64,000 bases of DNA from Lepturacanthus savala (GCA_030544235.1 CM060472.1:17791654-17855653); one strand, 5' to 3'. Positions 31,053-45,403 are shown, counted from the stretch's first letter. A program made the numbers and translations. Notes: generated by a model from the letters alone, not told the origin.

Positions 31053-32379
31053 AAAAAATGTAGCAAAAGCAAAACCGTTTGATTTATATTTGTGTTTAGT
31101 GTAAATCAGACCTGTCAAACAGCTGCCTGAAGAGTAGAGATACATAGGTACGAGTTCTTGATGTTTTGTAATGTGTTCACAGCTGCCATAGCTTCATTAT
31201 AACAAGAATATATCTGGACACGAATGCGTCTTTTGAATGTTAATAGCATGTTTTCCCACACAGACACATCAAGACTATAACTGTCACCCGGCGCCTCGCT
31301 GCTTGGCTTCATCCCCAAAGACGCCAAAAAAAATAGATATCACAGCTTTTTGATGACTTCAAAGAGCTAAAAAAATCGTACGCATATTCAATTAAAATGT
31401 TTTAAATTTGCAATTACTTTCTTCTGTCAGGAGTGAAGCTCTGCTAAGGACAAGTGTCCTGTTCGCTGACTTTTTGTAACACAGCAGACAGACCGATCTG
31501 ATGATTTTCTCCAACATGAGGGGTCCACAATGTTAAATAATACAACTCTTAGCGGTCTGAAAATAATAAGCTGCAATTTTCATGTTATATTGCTGACACA
31601 GGTCCCGATAATTCTGTCACAGACGGCTCATTCCTGTATTTAATGTTACATTAGGTGGCAGGAACAACTACTGTCAGTGGAACTTTGATGTCTGATGCCA
31701 TCACAACCATTTCACTCATTACTGGACCAATTTCACAAATTGTCCCCATTACTCACTTAGACACAAAATGGTGGAAAAAGAGTCCAGGTTGAAAAATACT
31801 GAAGTTTTCATTTAATGATAGATGATAAAACTGACAAAGCTACTGGTGGTTTGATTTAGTAAATAATGATACAATTTGTTTATAAAGCAAATCTACTGTT
31901 AGAGCTTCACAGATAAAGACAAATACAAATGACCTCAGCTCAGCTCTCAGGGTTTATTACCACTGCTGGAACAATGAGAACAGAAATCTTTTCACCAACA
32001 CTGTTTCCTGCTTTTGTCTTCTGTCTGCTTTATGTTTTCTAAATGGATTTTCACAATGACATGAACCAATTGACTTTAGTTGCAGAGAGAAGACTGGGGT
32101 GTTCATGTGTGTGTGATCTATAACCATTTTTTAGATTTAAGCCAATTGTAAAAAAAAATAAATAAATAAACCCTAAATGTGTTTTGCATGTAACTATTCA
32201 ATGTTAAATACAAAGGTTGTAAATCGTGTAGCTCCTAGATGTTGAAGAAGATAGACTGATTGGTCATTTTCAAGTAAGTTTAAGGAACTTCCACTGAATT
32301 CCCCTTAATATCTAGAACACAAACATTCTTCTGAAATAAAAGCATTAAAAAACTTTTATTTGAGAAAAAAAAGCTTTGT

Positions 32380-32422
32380 GGCAATGTATTTATTACCAGA
32401 GTGAGTCAATAAATACATTGCC
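32380..32422. repeat. perfect 15-bp hairpin
   Basis: GGCAATGTATTTATT, a 13-nt loop, then AATAAATACATTGCC. No further symmetry outside the arms. Confidence 0.7.
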
Positions 32423-34151
32423 TCACTCACATAGGACACAGGACATTTTTTTCTCTAAAAGTCTGAAAACCAAGTAAGCTATGAGTCACTCGATCACATT
32501 TCCATTGTACATTTAGAAGTGTGCTTGCTAGATTTGTGCAGTAAATTGATGCAAAAATGGCACAAACTAATTCATAAACTTCACCAGAATGCAGGAAATA
32601 AAGTGTTTCATGCTCAAAATTTGGCACAACAAAACCTCTTACATTGCTGCATTCGCAAGCAAGGTTTTATGAATCATTTACAGGTTAAACTTTCTGGCTG
32701 CAGCACTGAATAATTACAAAACATGCATGTGCATCTTGACTTGCATGACATGCATGACAAATAAACAAAGGTGCAACAACACACAGCTGTTCTTTGTTAG
32801 TTTGTCAGACCTGTGCACAGATCTGAGCAGAGACACAGCATGCAGACGGTGATGCAGCCAGACCTGCTGTTCCCTCTGTGGAAGTGTGCGGATGTTATGA
32901 TGTGAACACCATTATTTGATTTGCAGGTTGTTTCTGTGGTGCTTTTACTTCTTTATTCTCAATGTCTCACTCAGGTTTTCTCTCTCTCTGTCTTGCACAC
33001 ATGAAGGCCGGTGAGTGGGAGTCTGGAGGATGACTCATCTGGTGCACACCTCATCATTGCCTGACCATATTTGGGCTGCCCGGAAATCTTTTTTTTTTTT
33101 TTTTCCTGCACTCACTCTGTAGTGGAGAGGCAATGCAGAGACAACATGATGAGCTATTTCCTACTTTCTCTTTTCTTTCTGCACTGTTTTTCAGCACAAA
33201 GACCTCTAATTTGATCCCTGAGATGTGATCATCATCACAAGGACACAGATTCGACCAATCTTGTGTATTTGGGCTTTTCTTTATTCAAGGACCATTTTCA
33301 CAATCCCTGAACAATGAATCAGCATATATAACATTTACATAAGTGTTCTCAGTCATATAAACACACATGCATATCTCTCTATCTATCGCTCTATTAATAC
33401 TGAAGTACAGTAAGACACACTCAAAATCAAAACCAATCAAATCAGTCAGATGTGATTATAGCACAACACAACAGGCGAAATATTATATAGGTAGATAAAA
33501 TCATATTAATAACATTAACATGTGGCGATTAGTTGAGTAACAGAATATGAAATGAGATTATAATTGGATTTTCAGATATTTCGATTTTATCCTGTTTTAT
33601 GGTGAATATGTATTGTTATGCTTTTTATGAGGCAGGCACAGTATTTTTTTCTTTCTGTTATTTAAAATGTACCCTGGTCTCTTTCCTCTTCACGTGCCCT
33701 GTTAGCTTTCATCATCACACCTTTCAGCTAGTTGTGTATATTTATAAATGGTGTATATCTATGTCAGCTGTGCGGGACACTGTGAACAAGCTGTTTTTCA
33801 TCTGCATGGTGTCTGCATGGTTTAACTTCCGGCAGGTGATCTGTGATTCAGACGCTGCAGGTTGCCTCTGAATAATGAGTTTTCCTGTTTGTATGTGTGT
33901 GTCAGCTTGTCCATCTTCCCGCAAAGGAGCAGAAAATCATTATTTCCTCTGTGGTAACATTTCATCTCTCTCGAATGAAGCTGTAAGGTTGCTCTCTCCT
34001 ATAAAACACACAGAGGTGAAACAAAAAGACAAAAGTGGAGTTTTAGTCCTTGTTGGGATCATGTCTCTGTGTGGTAACAGTAGAAGTTGGTTTCCTGCAG
34101 TTTTAAAGCCACTCACAGATATTGGAATACTTTTGTTTTTTGCTCCATATT
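32423..34151. other. intergenic, no gene recognised
   Basis: A 16-nt T run is at 33089-33104. Short open frames on both strands have no recognisable product. Confidence 0.6.
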
Positions 34152-34242
34152 CATGAGTTGAAATAAAATATCCAAGACTTGTTCTTAGAAATAAATTTAA
34201 GGTTTAATTAGTTGAAATGTCAGTGAGCACTTCTCCTTTGCC
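34152..34242 (-). repeat. unnamed dispersed repeat, copy C (reverse)
   Basis: The reverse complement begins GGAGAAGTGCTCACTGACATT and ends in TATTTCAACTCATG, matching copies A and B but shorter in the middle. Confidence 0.6.
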
Positions 34243-36551
34243 TCATCTATCTGCAAGGTGTAAAGCAGAAGTAGGCAATTTATTTTTTGGTGTATTTTCA
34301 TACAGAAATTCATAATAAACCTTCAGTTTTTTGTCTCCAAACAATCTGACAGATCATCGCACTAAACAGCCCTAAAAAAACCTAGACTGGTCCAGAAGGT
34401 CTCAGCTAATCAGAGCTTTATAGTTGAATATTTTTTTTATTTAATTTCTTTATTTAACATCAGAATTTTCTGTTCTTTGTTGAGTGATGGACTTTTATTG
34501 TGGTACTCCACTCTATGGACTTTATTTTGATGAAAAACGAGAAGAAGAAGTTTAAAAAGTTCTCTTTTTTTTGGTTTTCTTATATTAAGTTGTGTACTTG
34601 CTTGTATATGTGTGAAACATGTTTAATAGTGCATTTTGCTTAACAGTTTGACGACGTGGATGGTGATATCAATAAAATCATTGGTATCAAAGAACTGTGG
34701 TCCGTGCTTCTCTGATGGGAGTGATACTTTGTCCTGAGCTAGTCAGTAAAATACTATAAAATGCGTAGTTTTATCGCAACACAATGCCATAAGATTTGAG
34801 GGAGATGCAACCAGCCTCACAACCATAGAGCAGGTGAACTGTCGGGAACTGTGAGTAATTGGAGGCGACACAGCAGTACTTTTACTTCTACTTAAATAAA
34901 ATACTTCAGCATGTGTTTGATTGGTCTATTTTCAGAAAGTGTGTGAGGTCACCATTAGACCTTGAAAGTTCTCTGTAGGTTTGGTTGTTTTGTTTTTACA
35001 AATTTCTATGAGGAAACATAATCCTGAAGAAGTACAGGCTGAGTTACAGAAATAAGATGCGGTAAAGCTGGACACATTTGTTTACCTCTGAATGGTTCAC
35101 AAATGACTTGCCAACAAGTCAATTGTTGCCAACAAGTCAATTGGCATCATTTTATTTCTATTTTCAGGATCAAAAACAAACATTACTACTGATCACACAC
35201 AGCGGTGGCGATTCAATCACTCTGCTGTATATTTATTTCTCAGAGCTTCATAGTTGTTTTCCTTGAAGCGGCATCCTCAAATAGCATCTTTGATCTTTTG
35301 GAAAAGAAACTAAACTAGACAGAACAATGGACATAAACATCAGGACATCAACGCGTCATATGTTATACAAAATACACAAGAAAACTTTCAGTAGCGTTCA
35401 TACATCCAAGATCTGTTTGACTGAGCTGCTGCACCAAACTGAATATTGTTGATCCAGGAAAACTGATGCTATGAAGTAGCCTTGCTAACATCAGATCTCA
35501 TCTCAGTGTAGATTGAGATGAGTTCTGGGAACCATCCGTTTTTTTTGTTCATATTGGAGGCATGGTTTATGGAAGCCCAGAACAGGAGGAAGGAATGATG
35601 GGTATACCCAGTCTAACCATGAAGCTGAATCACCTCTGTTGTTTCTTGATGTGCTGCTGAAAGAAACACCCCCCCCCAGACATGTCTTGTTTGCATATAA
35701 AAAAATCTTTATAACAAAAAAGAACAATGTCAAAACATGTAGAATATTGAAGAACCTCTGTGCCAATATGAGACCTCTCCTTATTTATCCCAAACATGTT
35801 CTTTATATACCATTCTTGAGTCCACACCTCCAGACATTCCAGAGTCACCTGTACATCTGGTCAAATTTTACCTGGTCAATTTGACCTCTGACCTAACCCT
35901 CATATAAATTGTATTACCCAAAAACCAACTCCCTCTGAGATCATGTGTGGATATAAGTTTTTTGAATCCTGACCTGGGTCTTAGGCCTTTTGTCCCATAA
36001 TCAGATAGAGATCTACTGTATATCCCACATGGCCTTCACATTCTCCTTTCATTGTTTCATTGCAGTTGTATTGGTTAAATACCAAAGCAAAGCTGCTTTG
36101 TGCTTCTGCCACTTCATTCATAATCAAGGAAGTGCTTTCATAAGGATTTAGGAGCAGATTATGTCGCGGGGAGGAAGTTTCACTCCTGCGATGAAATTTT
36201 AAATGTCACACAGAAAAGCTGTTCTAATAAAGATGACAAAAGGAGAGAAAACAAACAAAGGGCAGCAGGGAGAGAAATAAAAGAGCTGCTAACCAGGTGA
36301 ACTAGAGGGAAAAGATGTAAAAGAGAAGTTTGATTTGCAAAGAACAAACAGTGTGATGTTGTGTTTCAAGTAGCTGAGGAGTGGCCAGGTGAGAGAAGCA
36401 GTGACTGACCAATCAGAGGGCTGCAATGTTTCTGGTTGGTATTAAAAAGAAGGTTTCAGGAAGTAGTACCTGGTGTCTCCTCCCCTTGTGCTGCTCCTTT
36501 TCCTGAGGTAACGACATGGTGCACACCTGCTTCCACTCAGCTGATTACCCA

Positions 36552-36553
<2 letters not shown>
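34243..36553. other. intergenic, no gene recognised
   Basis: An 18-bp tandem duplication (GCCAACAAGTCAATTG twice, 35110-35143) is the only structure noticed. No exon-like sequence. Confidence 0.6.

Positions 36554-36617
<64 letters not shown>
36554..36617. repeat. (AT)32 microsatellite
   Basis: Uninterrupted 64-nt AT dinucleotide tract. The YIYIYI open frames across it are artefacts. Confidence 0.98.
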
Positions 36618-36620
<3 letters not shown>

Positions 36621-36934
36621 CAGCTCGACACAATTGTTGCACCTTACCTTATCATGATAACTTATCATGACCTGGCTTCAGATGCTGGCTCCAGTGAGAC
36701 TTTTCATAGTTGTCATATGAACTATGAGCTTCTCTTACTTTCTTCCCTCTGTAACACTCATAACCCACTGATGTACTATTTTTAAATCTATTTTGCAGCC
36801 ACTGCAAGGAGCCTTCTGTTATTAGAGGGTCTGACTCTCTCCTGGTGGCACCTGGAAGCTGCAATGGATCCTGTCAGCCCATCCTCCACATATACCATGA
36901 ATCAATCTATTTCTGTTATTCTAATTCCATCCTG

Positions 36935-37140
36935 TGCACAAATTATATATTGCACGGAAGAGCGATCCTCCTGCTCCTGAGGTTTCTTCCCTCTTTTTCC
37001 CCATTAAAGTGGTTTTTGAGGGGGTTTCCTCAAATGACGTGAGTGTCTAAGGACAGGGGATGTTGTATAAACTGTAAAGCCCATTGAGATGAATCTGTGA
37101 TTTTAGATTTTGAGCCTTGACTTGAACGTCTTGTGATAAC
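36935..37140 (+). repeat. common teleost dispersed repeat (unnamed)
   Basis: Contains the series CCTGAGGTTTCTTCCCTCTTT, CATTAAAGTGGTTTTTGAG, GTCTAAGGACAGGGGATGTTG and CTGTAAAGCCCATTGAGATG, which I recognise as a widespread fish repeat. The family name is not certain. Confidence 0.5.
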
Positions 37141-40100
37141 CTGGTACTAAAGCTGAGTAGAGTTGAGTCTGCAACATGTTGTGGAGAAGCAGCAAAAGTA
37201 ACATTTTGATCATGATTGATTAAAAAAAAAAGCTCAAAGCAGCAAACAGTTTAGTTGAATGCAGCTCTGCATTTGAGCAGGTTGACCTTTCAGCATAGAC
37301 AGACATGACATGAAGACCTCACAGAGCAACGTTTTTATTATATCGCATCAAGAGATTTTATTAACAGAGAATAATTCCCCTCCATCATGTGACAACTTGA
37401 GGAGGTGGTGGTGACTGATATCCATCATTTTAAAAGGTAAAACTATTTATTTTTTTTTGCGGAGGAACAAAATATGCATAAATTATCTAAAAAAAATCCT
37501 TTTAATGAAATGTCATTTTCTCACTGAATTGCTCACCGATTCTTACACAAACACACACACACATATACACAGCCTGTTGGTTGAGAGCAGCAGCAGGAAG
37601 TCCTGCAGAAGCAGCTTTAAATGAGTCATGGAGGGAATTCTCTTCAGCGGCCAGCTGGAGTCACCACGACTGTCCACGGTAAACGCTGCGTTGGCTCTTG
37701 GAAATGTGCGTCAGAGACTCCAAGAGGCGCAGATTTCTACGTTGATAGACAGCATGGGAACACACATGCTCTTTATGCTACCTGATGTCAAACATCTAGT
37801 CCTTAGAGATTGATTTCTCAACATCAATTCACAACACACATGAGGAAGAGATTTTATTTGTTTGAAAAAAAAAGCATTGAAATGTGTAGTTTTTTTTTCA
37901 CATGGGAAACAGTCACATGCAACATTCCTGGAGGTGGGCTGCAGCTGACGCTCTCTATGGTGCTGAGGAATTCTTCTTGGTTTAGTTTAATGCTCATTTG
38001 CTGTAAATTCGCTTTTAAGAAAACACTTTAAACAGTTGATGTATATTTGTGCACCGTTGATTTCATTTAAACGTGACTCTTGACTCAAGGAATATCAAAC
38101 AATAAGTTGGAAACGTGGGGCGGATGAAATTGTCTGGTGGACCAGATGTGGCCTGGGAGCCAGGAGTTTGAGAACACTGGTATAGATGTTTTCCTACTTA
38201 CAGCCTTTATGCTAAGCTATGTTAATCACCTCCAGCTCTGTAATAAAAACATAGACATGAAAGTGGTTGGCAATAAAAGACTTTCACAAAAACTATTCCT
38301 TTAAAAAAATATCTACACATGCTAAAAGCCAACATGGTTCTATCAAAGAGTTTTATGCTTTAAAATACACAAAAGTCAGAGGATTGGACATATTACGCTT
38401 TATATGATGAAGCTCACACAAAGCAGAGTGCTGCTGAAAGCTTTTATTAAATGAACTCGTGTCTGCTTCAGCTGCTCCTGAAAAACAGAAACTCCTCGAA
38501 AAGCTTGAAAATGTAGAAAAATACATTTGTGTTAAAGGAAATGTGGAGAAAAACAACAAAGGTGAATATCTAAAAGTACATTTCACAAATAGAAAGAAAT
38601 TGAATAAAACCATCAGATGAGCATTTAATGTATTTTTACAGTCTGAGCTTCATGGTAGAGCTCACAGACTGTAGATGAGCACAATACAAACTTTCAGTCT
38701 CTTTTGTGTGAATGAATCCTTCTGTTGGCCATCAGGCCGTATTATTGGCCGTATTATTCATTTATTGACGTCTGGTAATTCAAATGAGAACTTTTTCTCT
38801 ATGAAATCTTGAATGTGTGTTAAAGGTCCTGGATGTGGAAACAGTAACATTACATCACAGTTTTTTTTTCTCACGCCTGGGAAAAACAAATTGTTTGTTT
38901 CCTCTTTTGGCACATGCGGTCTGGTAGGGTTTCCAATCAGCGAAGCTGCCGTCTGCTCTGCGGGACGAGGAAAATGACTCACAGCTGGGTGCCGAGTATT
39001 TTTGGACGTGCTCTTGTGGTTCAAGGCACAAAAGACAGAAGTTATTCTCGACAGATCTCTTCTGTACAGTTACGATTATTATTACAATGTTATAATCTCA
39101 AGATCACAAGTTAAATAACTTGTTTGCTAGTGATAAGTTCATTTATTAATTTAAAGTCCTGCATATAAAGTAGTGACAGAGGCAGTGACAAATATACACT
39201 GACTACTGCACAGAATAATGCGCACCAACAATTGACAAATACACGCGAAGAACTATACACCTACAAATACACACTGGGTTTGTGAGCACTGCTTTAATTT
39301 TAATGTGAAAGAATTCAATGTAATTTACAGACTCATCTTATGTCATGTCAAATCTTCACCTGAAATTAACAGCAGCTGTCAGATAAATGTAATGGAGTAA
39401 GTGTAAAGTAGCATCACATGGAAATACTCGCAGGAGTAGTACTTGACTAATAAACTTCTCTCTGCAGACCCTCCTCTCTCCCTCGGATGTGACTCTTTTT
39501 GCATCATTATCCGTCTGTTTGTTCATGGTCTTTTCGGTTGTTATTGTTTTGCAGTATGAAAATGGAAATGTCTTCCATCACGTCCAGAAATAACACCGAG
39601 CCCATGCTGGGAGGCGTCGTTCAGACAACCTGTGACGAAGATGTCTGCCTCCGCGAGGTAGTGTTGGCGATGAAACGCCACAGCGAGGATTTAGTTCACA
39701 CCTCTTCCCACGCTGCCCAGAGCTCCGGCCTGACTGCTGCTGTCCCTCCCAGCCAGAAACCACCCAATGACATATTACATTCATCACTCCACACGTGGAC
39801 CACAACTCGGCCAAATGCCCAGAACACAACTCTGACGGCTGGCAGGTCCCCGACTCAACATAACTGAGTGTTCCTCCTCAGTGAGCGCCATGAGGCCTGA
39901 ATCATCAGTGGGTTTGGCACGCAGCGATGGGGGCTCCCACCCACTCAACCTCCATGAGTGGCTCCAATATGGAGTCATCTGAGTGGACGCCACGCCACAG
40001 AGAGCCACCTACTGGGTTTCCTACGTTTTCGCATCATGTTATTTGTATTCATTACATTTTAGGAAGCTGAGGAAACAAGCACATGATCATGGAAGGTTCA

Positions 40101-40216
40101 TCCACTTGGTGCACCCCAGACAGAAAACTTGTGTTTTGCAATTTTGTTTTTGTATAAACAACAATCAAACATGTTAGTGAGTGTTCAAAATCACCTTAGT
40201 CTTCTGTCACTGCCCA
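37141..40216. other. intergenic; GC-richer patch near 39560-40010
   Basis: A stretch at 38105-38180 resembles the generic accagatgtggcctgggagccaggagtttgagaacactgg repeat end. The 39560-40010 patch is open on both strands but matches no protein I know and lacks splice context. I read it as non-coding. Confidence 0.5.
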
Positions 40217-41675
40217 GTTTCTGTTGGCCTGGTTTCTGTCACCCAGTTTCTGTTGGTCTGGTTTCTGTCGCCTTGTTTCGGTCACCTGGTTTCTGTCAAC
40301 TGTTTTTTGTTGCCTGGTTTGTGTTGCCTGGTTTCTGTCGCCTTGTTTCGGTCACCTGGTTTCTGTCAACTGTTTTTTGTTGCCTGGTTTGTGTTGCCTG
40401 GTTTCTGTCGCCTTGTTTCGGTCACCTGGTTTCTGTCAACTGTTTTTTGTTGCCTGGGTTGTGTTGCCTGGTTTCTGTCAGTCTGCTTTCTGTCACCTGG
40501 TTTCTGTCACCTTGTTTTGGTCACCTGCTTTCTGTCACCTGGTTTCTTTCGCCTAATTTCTGTCAACTGGTTTCTGTCGCCTTGTTTTGGTCACCTGGTT
40601 TCTGTCGCCTTGTTTTGGTCACCTGGTTTCTGTCGCCTTGTTTTGGTCACCTGGTTTCTGTCGCCTTGTTTTGGTCACCTGGTTTCTGTCACCTGGTTTC
40701 TGTCGCCTGGTTTCTGTCACCTGGTTTCTATCACCTTGTTTCGGTCACCTGGTTTCTGTCGCCTTGTTTCGGTCACCTGGTTTCTGTCGCCTTGTTTCGG
40801 TCACCTGGTTTCTGTCGCCTGGTTTCTATCGCCTTGTTTCTGTCACCTGGTTTCTGTCACCTGGTTTCTGTCACCTGGTTTCTGTCGCCTGGTTTCTATC
40901 GCCTTGTTTCTGTCACCTGGTTTCTGTCACCTGGTTTCTGTCACCTGGTTTCTGTCGCCTTGTTTCGGTCACCTGGTTTCTGTCGCCTTGTTTCGGTCAC
41001 CTGGTTTCTGTCACCTGGTTTCTGTCACCTGGTTTCTGTCACCTGGTTTCTGTCACCTGGTTTCTATCGCCTTGTTTCTGTCACCTGGTTTCTGTCACCT
41101 GGTTTCTGTCGCCTTGTTTCTGTCACCTGGTTTCTGTCACCTGGTTTCTGTCGCCTTGTTTCTGTCACCTTGTTTCTGTCACCTGGTTTCTGTCACCTGG
41201 TTTCTGTCACCTGGTTTCTGTCGCCTTGTTTCGGTCACCTGGTTTCTGTCGCCTTGTTTCGGTCACCTGGTTTCTGTCACCTGGTTTCTGTCACCTGGTT
41301 TCTGTCACCTGGTTTCTGTCACCTGGTTTCTATCGCCTTGTTTCTGTCACCTGGTTTCTGTCACCTGGTTTCTGTCGCCTTGTTTCTGTCACCTGGTTTC
41401 TGTCACCTGGTTTCTGTCGCCTTGTTTCTGTCACCTGGTTTCTGTCACCTGGTTTCTGTCACCTGGTTTCTGTCACCTGGTTTCTGTCGCCTTGTTTCGG
41501 TCACCTGGTTTCTGTCGCCTTGTTTCGGTCACCTGGTTTCTGTCACCTGGTTTCTGTCACCTGGTTTCTGTCGCCTTGTTTCTGTCGCCTTGTTTCGGTC
41601 ACCTGGTTTCTGTCGCCTTGTTTCGGTCACCTGGTTTCTGTCGCCTTGTTTCGGTCACCTGGTTTCTCTTGGCCT
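40217..41675. repeat. 14-bp minisatellite, about 104 copies
   Basis: Unit GTTTCTGTCACCTG with variants GTTTCTGTCGCCTT, GTTTCGGTCACCTG and GTTTCTATCGCCTT. The unit has no stop in any plus frame, and 14 is not a multiple of 3, so all three frames stay open for 378-526 codons and cycle through the same 14-residue pattern (FLSPGFCHLVSVTW). Not a gene. Each canonical unit contains the E-box CACCTG. Confidence 0.97.
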
Positions 41676-44600
41676 GGTTCTGAGGCTGTTAATTGTTTCT
41701 CGGCATTAACAAAACTTTATTAATTATGGCCCTTAATCTTTACATTTTTGTGAAATGTTGCAGGGTTTTTTCCTCTTCTCAAACACACACAGTTTGGATT
41801 CAACTCTTTTGTGTAGGCAGTGGTTTAGCTCAGCAGTTTAATCTGTTTAATCCTTTCGGCTTCTTCCACAGCTGCTACTCTTATTTGTTCTGTCTCTGTT
41901 TTCCCTGCCCCCCTCCAAAAAAAAAAAGATAATTAAAGTGCGCGTGAAACAATTGTGTTAACCAGAAGCCAATCACATTTGCCGGAGTTCTAAGCGCAGG
42001 GGGACAGATTAAAAATTGTTAAAGTGAAAGTAATAAAAGGTTGTTCAGTTAATGAGTCTGAAAACTGCCCTGACATCAGATCCATTTCTAATGATGTTCA
42101 TTCACTATGGTACAAAGTAATTGATGCATCAAATGACTAAGATAATTCCCTTAATAAGACTTACACAGCCTGGATTCAGGCCTTTGCCCACAGATTACCT
42201 GTAATGATATTGTGTAGATGAGTTACTGTCATGGTTCTGTAATGACATGAATGAGCTTCTTACTTTCTGACTTGTGACTTCATCTTTTTGTGATGTCCAC
42301 CTACACTTCTTTTCTATTTCTAAATGGGAATCCCATCCAATTTTCCATGGGAAGATGATTTCTGCCCTTCAGAGTTTTCAGCTCTATTTTGTAAATGTAA
42401 ACTCAGATTATGTGAACATACAAACAATTCTGATTCTGTCTGAAACTCTCAGATTAGTCAAACTGTGTTCTCTCCGTCTCCGTTTCATCTCTGCAACTGA
42501 TCGCTCCCCCCTCCCCTCCCTGAAATGTTCGGCCTGTAGATCTGAATCAGCAGATTCTCACATTTATTCCATTTCAAAAAGAACAAAAAACTAATTATGA
42601 ACATAGATAATAAATTGTAATGTCTCCTCACTATCTGCTTTTGTCAGCACAACGTGTAAACATATGCATAAAGTAGTAGAATAAATCACATCTCTGTTTT
42701 AATTCTGTCACATCAATTGAAAACCGGAACAGTTTCAGGCCAGAATCTCAGGCAGAAGTTGTTGGCAACGCTCCACGTGCCATTTCATACATAAATAGTC
42801 CCGTTTCAGTTGTTTTTTAAAGGGCTCATACACAGATTTTAGCTTCTCATTGGGAAATCATCCTTTATTCTTGGAGCTGTGCGATATGTATATTCCGAAT
42901 AATTCTCTCTGCAACAAATAATTTTGTGTGCATATGGTGATGGCTGAGCCATCAAGGAGCGTCCATCCGGCTCCGCCTCCTGTATTTTTCCATATTTGTA
43001 TTCAATGTTGCCCTCAAAGCAATTGCCAAGCTTTAATATATATGACGTACAACACTATCGTTGTGCTGTGATGAGATCTGCCTGAGAAAAACAACAAGTC
43101 GGTCCTAACAGGAGCTAATGAGGAGACTAAATGCAGCTGTGGCAGAGATGCTAATGTATCACTGACTAGCCTGAGTCACTGCTCTGCTCCTCTCTCATTT
43201 AACTTCAGGTTTTGAGGAGAATGAAAAGCTGCCATCTGTGATCATCCTGTTTTTGAATGTGTAAACTGAATATTTTGTCTTGATTGACAGAAAACTAAAA
43301 TGTTTTTATCAAGGAAGAGGTGTTTTTTTTTTTTTTTAACAAAATCAGAGGAGCCCAAAACAATGAATCCATCTTACTAAGATTTTCAAACAATGCTGTC
43401 TTTTAAACCAGCTCCGGCTTTTGTGGTCTCATTCTTTTATTCACAACTTCCTCATGCACAAGGATCCAGTCTATTGAAACAGCTGCAGACCATTGGTTGA
43501 TGGTGAATGAATTTCACCATGTATGTGTCGTATACTAACTCTTTGTACCGCAAATGAGTGGCATCTGGTAGCTGAGACATGTTTGTGTGGGCTGATGATG
43601 TATAGTTTCTTTACTACACTTTCTTGAAGGGGCGTAAATGAACTTTAAAGTTTCTGTATCATTAGCACATAAACAGCAACATGCTGAGATGCTGTTGTGG
43701 TTATTTTCTTACTTGTAGGCTGAACGCATCACAGCCATGTGCGAAGCGGGATGGTGTCATCATCGTTTTCACACATTTTCTGCGTCTGCGAGCCTGAAAA
43801 AAATATTTCAAATAAAGATCCATATTATTGTACGACTTAATGTAATTATAATCTTCTGGAGACAAGCACAATGCTGTGTGACGAGGTCACAGGTCCAGGT
43901 TTAGAGAGCTTCAGAAGAATAAATTACACCTTCTATATTCATTTCCACCTGTAGCCTACCTCTCGGAAATAACAGGCCCAGACTTAATGCAGTATATCTC
44001 CACCACTTCAGGTGTTTTCTGAATGATCTTGGGTTTAAAATAAAGCTAACAGAGATACCTATGAGATAGTTGTATAAGTACCAGAATCAATTAAAAATGT
44101 ACATTGTTGAAGTACATCCAACCTAGAATAAAGCCAAAAAAGTGTCAAAATTAGCTCCACCCAGAAAAAAAACAAAAACAAAACATCTTAAGTTGAAAAC
44201 CATCTGAAAGTCATGGGTTAGTAACCTAATTCATTAATGGAGCAGTAAAGTGAAGTCATACAATGTCAGCCCTACAAGGTGAACCAGGATAATTTTAGAG
44301 GTGTTTTAGTACAGGTATGTCCAGGCGGACCTGATTTTGGTTTCATTAATATTATCATAAAAATGCAAAATCAACAGATTTATGTTTCCGCTATATGTCA
44401 TAGTATTGCTTGGGGTTGAAATGATGTTTTGTTAAACTAATAATGTTTGATATAGAGTTGTAGCTAAGTTTCTAGTTGACATTTTGGTTTGCTACATGTA
44501 CATATTGGTGCTTGCTACCCGGCTTAACAAGAAGGATTAATTATTTATAACTGAAATCCCCCGCACCTAGTGGGGAGCAGGTAAATGAAGGAAAATGTGG

Positions 44601-45403
44601 CATAATGTAGTGGAATAGTGCTTTATAGGCTGTTGCACCTTTGGGTGACTGTATTTCACAGTTGGAGATAAGATGCGTTTTTTGTTTTTTTTATTTTTCC
44701 CATGTTTCCAATCTGCTTCAACCTTCGCATTATGAGAACATGATGTGTCATTTCTTTAATGAATGGTGGGACTTCAAATTCACTTATGTCGGCCCTATCA
44801 ACATCAGATGCGTCTGCGATTGGCGGATGACTCATAAAGGACCCGGCTGCACATCAATCAAATGAATCATAGAGGACAGGGGAACAAACAGGGAACATGG
44901 ACAAAGACTGTGTAACTATCCTTCACGTTTGTCCCAACATGCAGAGAATTAGACAAAGATAGAATAATAACGCACGGCTCAGCCCATGCAAACCACTTAG
45001 GATTCCCTCCCCACACAGACACATGCAGCGACTCATTCTGTTTTACAGAAAGCAGAATGTGTGTAGGATCCTCAAGTGTAAAAGAAATATCCGGCTCACA
45101 GAAATTCAATCAATTCCACGGAGATAAATCTATTTCCCTCCCTTCCACCCTCCTCCATTCATGCATTTATCATGAGGTGCTTTTAGATTCATTGGGTGAT
45201 TCATCAGAGAACTTGTAAGTAGGTCTGAGTGGGTCTCCTACATGTGATACTAGGGAGCTCGCCGACAGGGTCAGACTGGCACTCGGCAGGAAGTGAAATC
45301 GCTTTTTCTTTTAAGTTCTTGTTTCTAGTAAAATAAAATCTTACATTTACTGTGAATCAGTTTTGTGTACTTTTCTGAATAATTATGTTAATCAGTATTT
45401 TAC
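41676..45403. other. intergenic, no gene recognised
   Basis: A T run is at 43322-43337. No exon-like or element-like sequence was identified. Confidence 0.55.

Noticed and set aside
35110..35143. Possible CRISPR-like direct repeat
   Set aside because: A single 18-bp tandem duplication in a vertebrate genome with no spacer structure.
39499..40008. Open frames on both strands (122 and 83/74 codons) in a GC-richer patch
   Set aside because: Open on both strands, no known protein pattern and no convincing splice sites. It could be an old repeat.
40129..41723. Overlapping plus-strand open frames of 378, 500 and 526 codons with repetitive FLSPGFCHLVSV sequence
   Set aside because: All three frames are open because the 14-bp minisatellite unit lacks stops. 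There is no promoter, no splice context and no frame preference.
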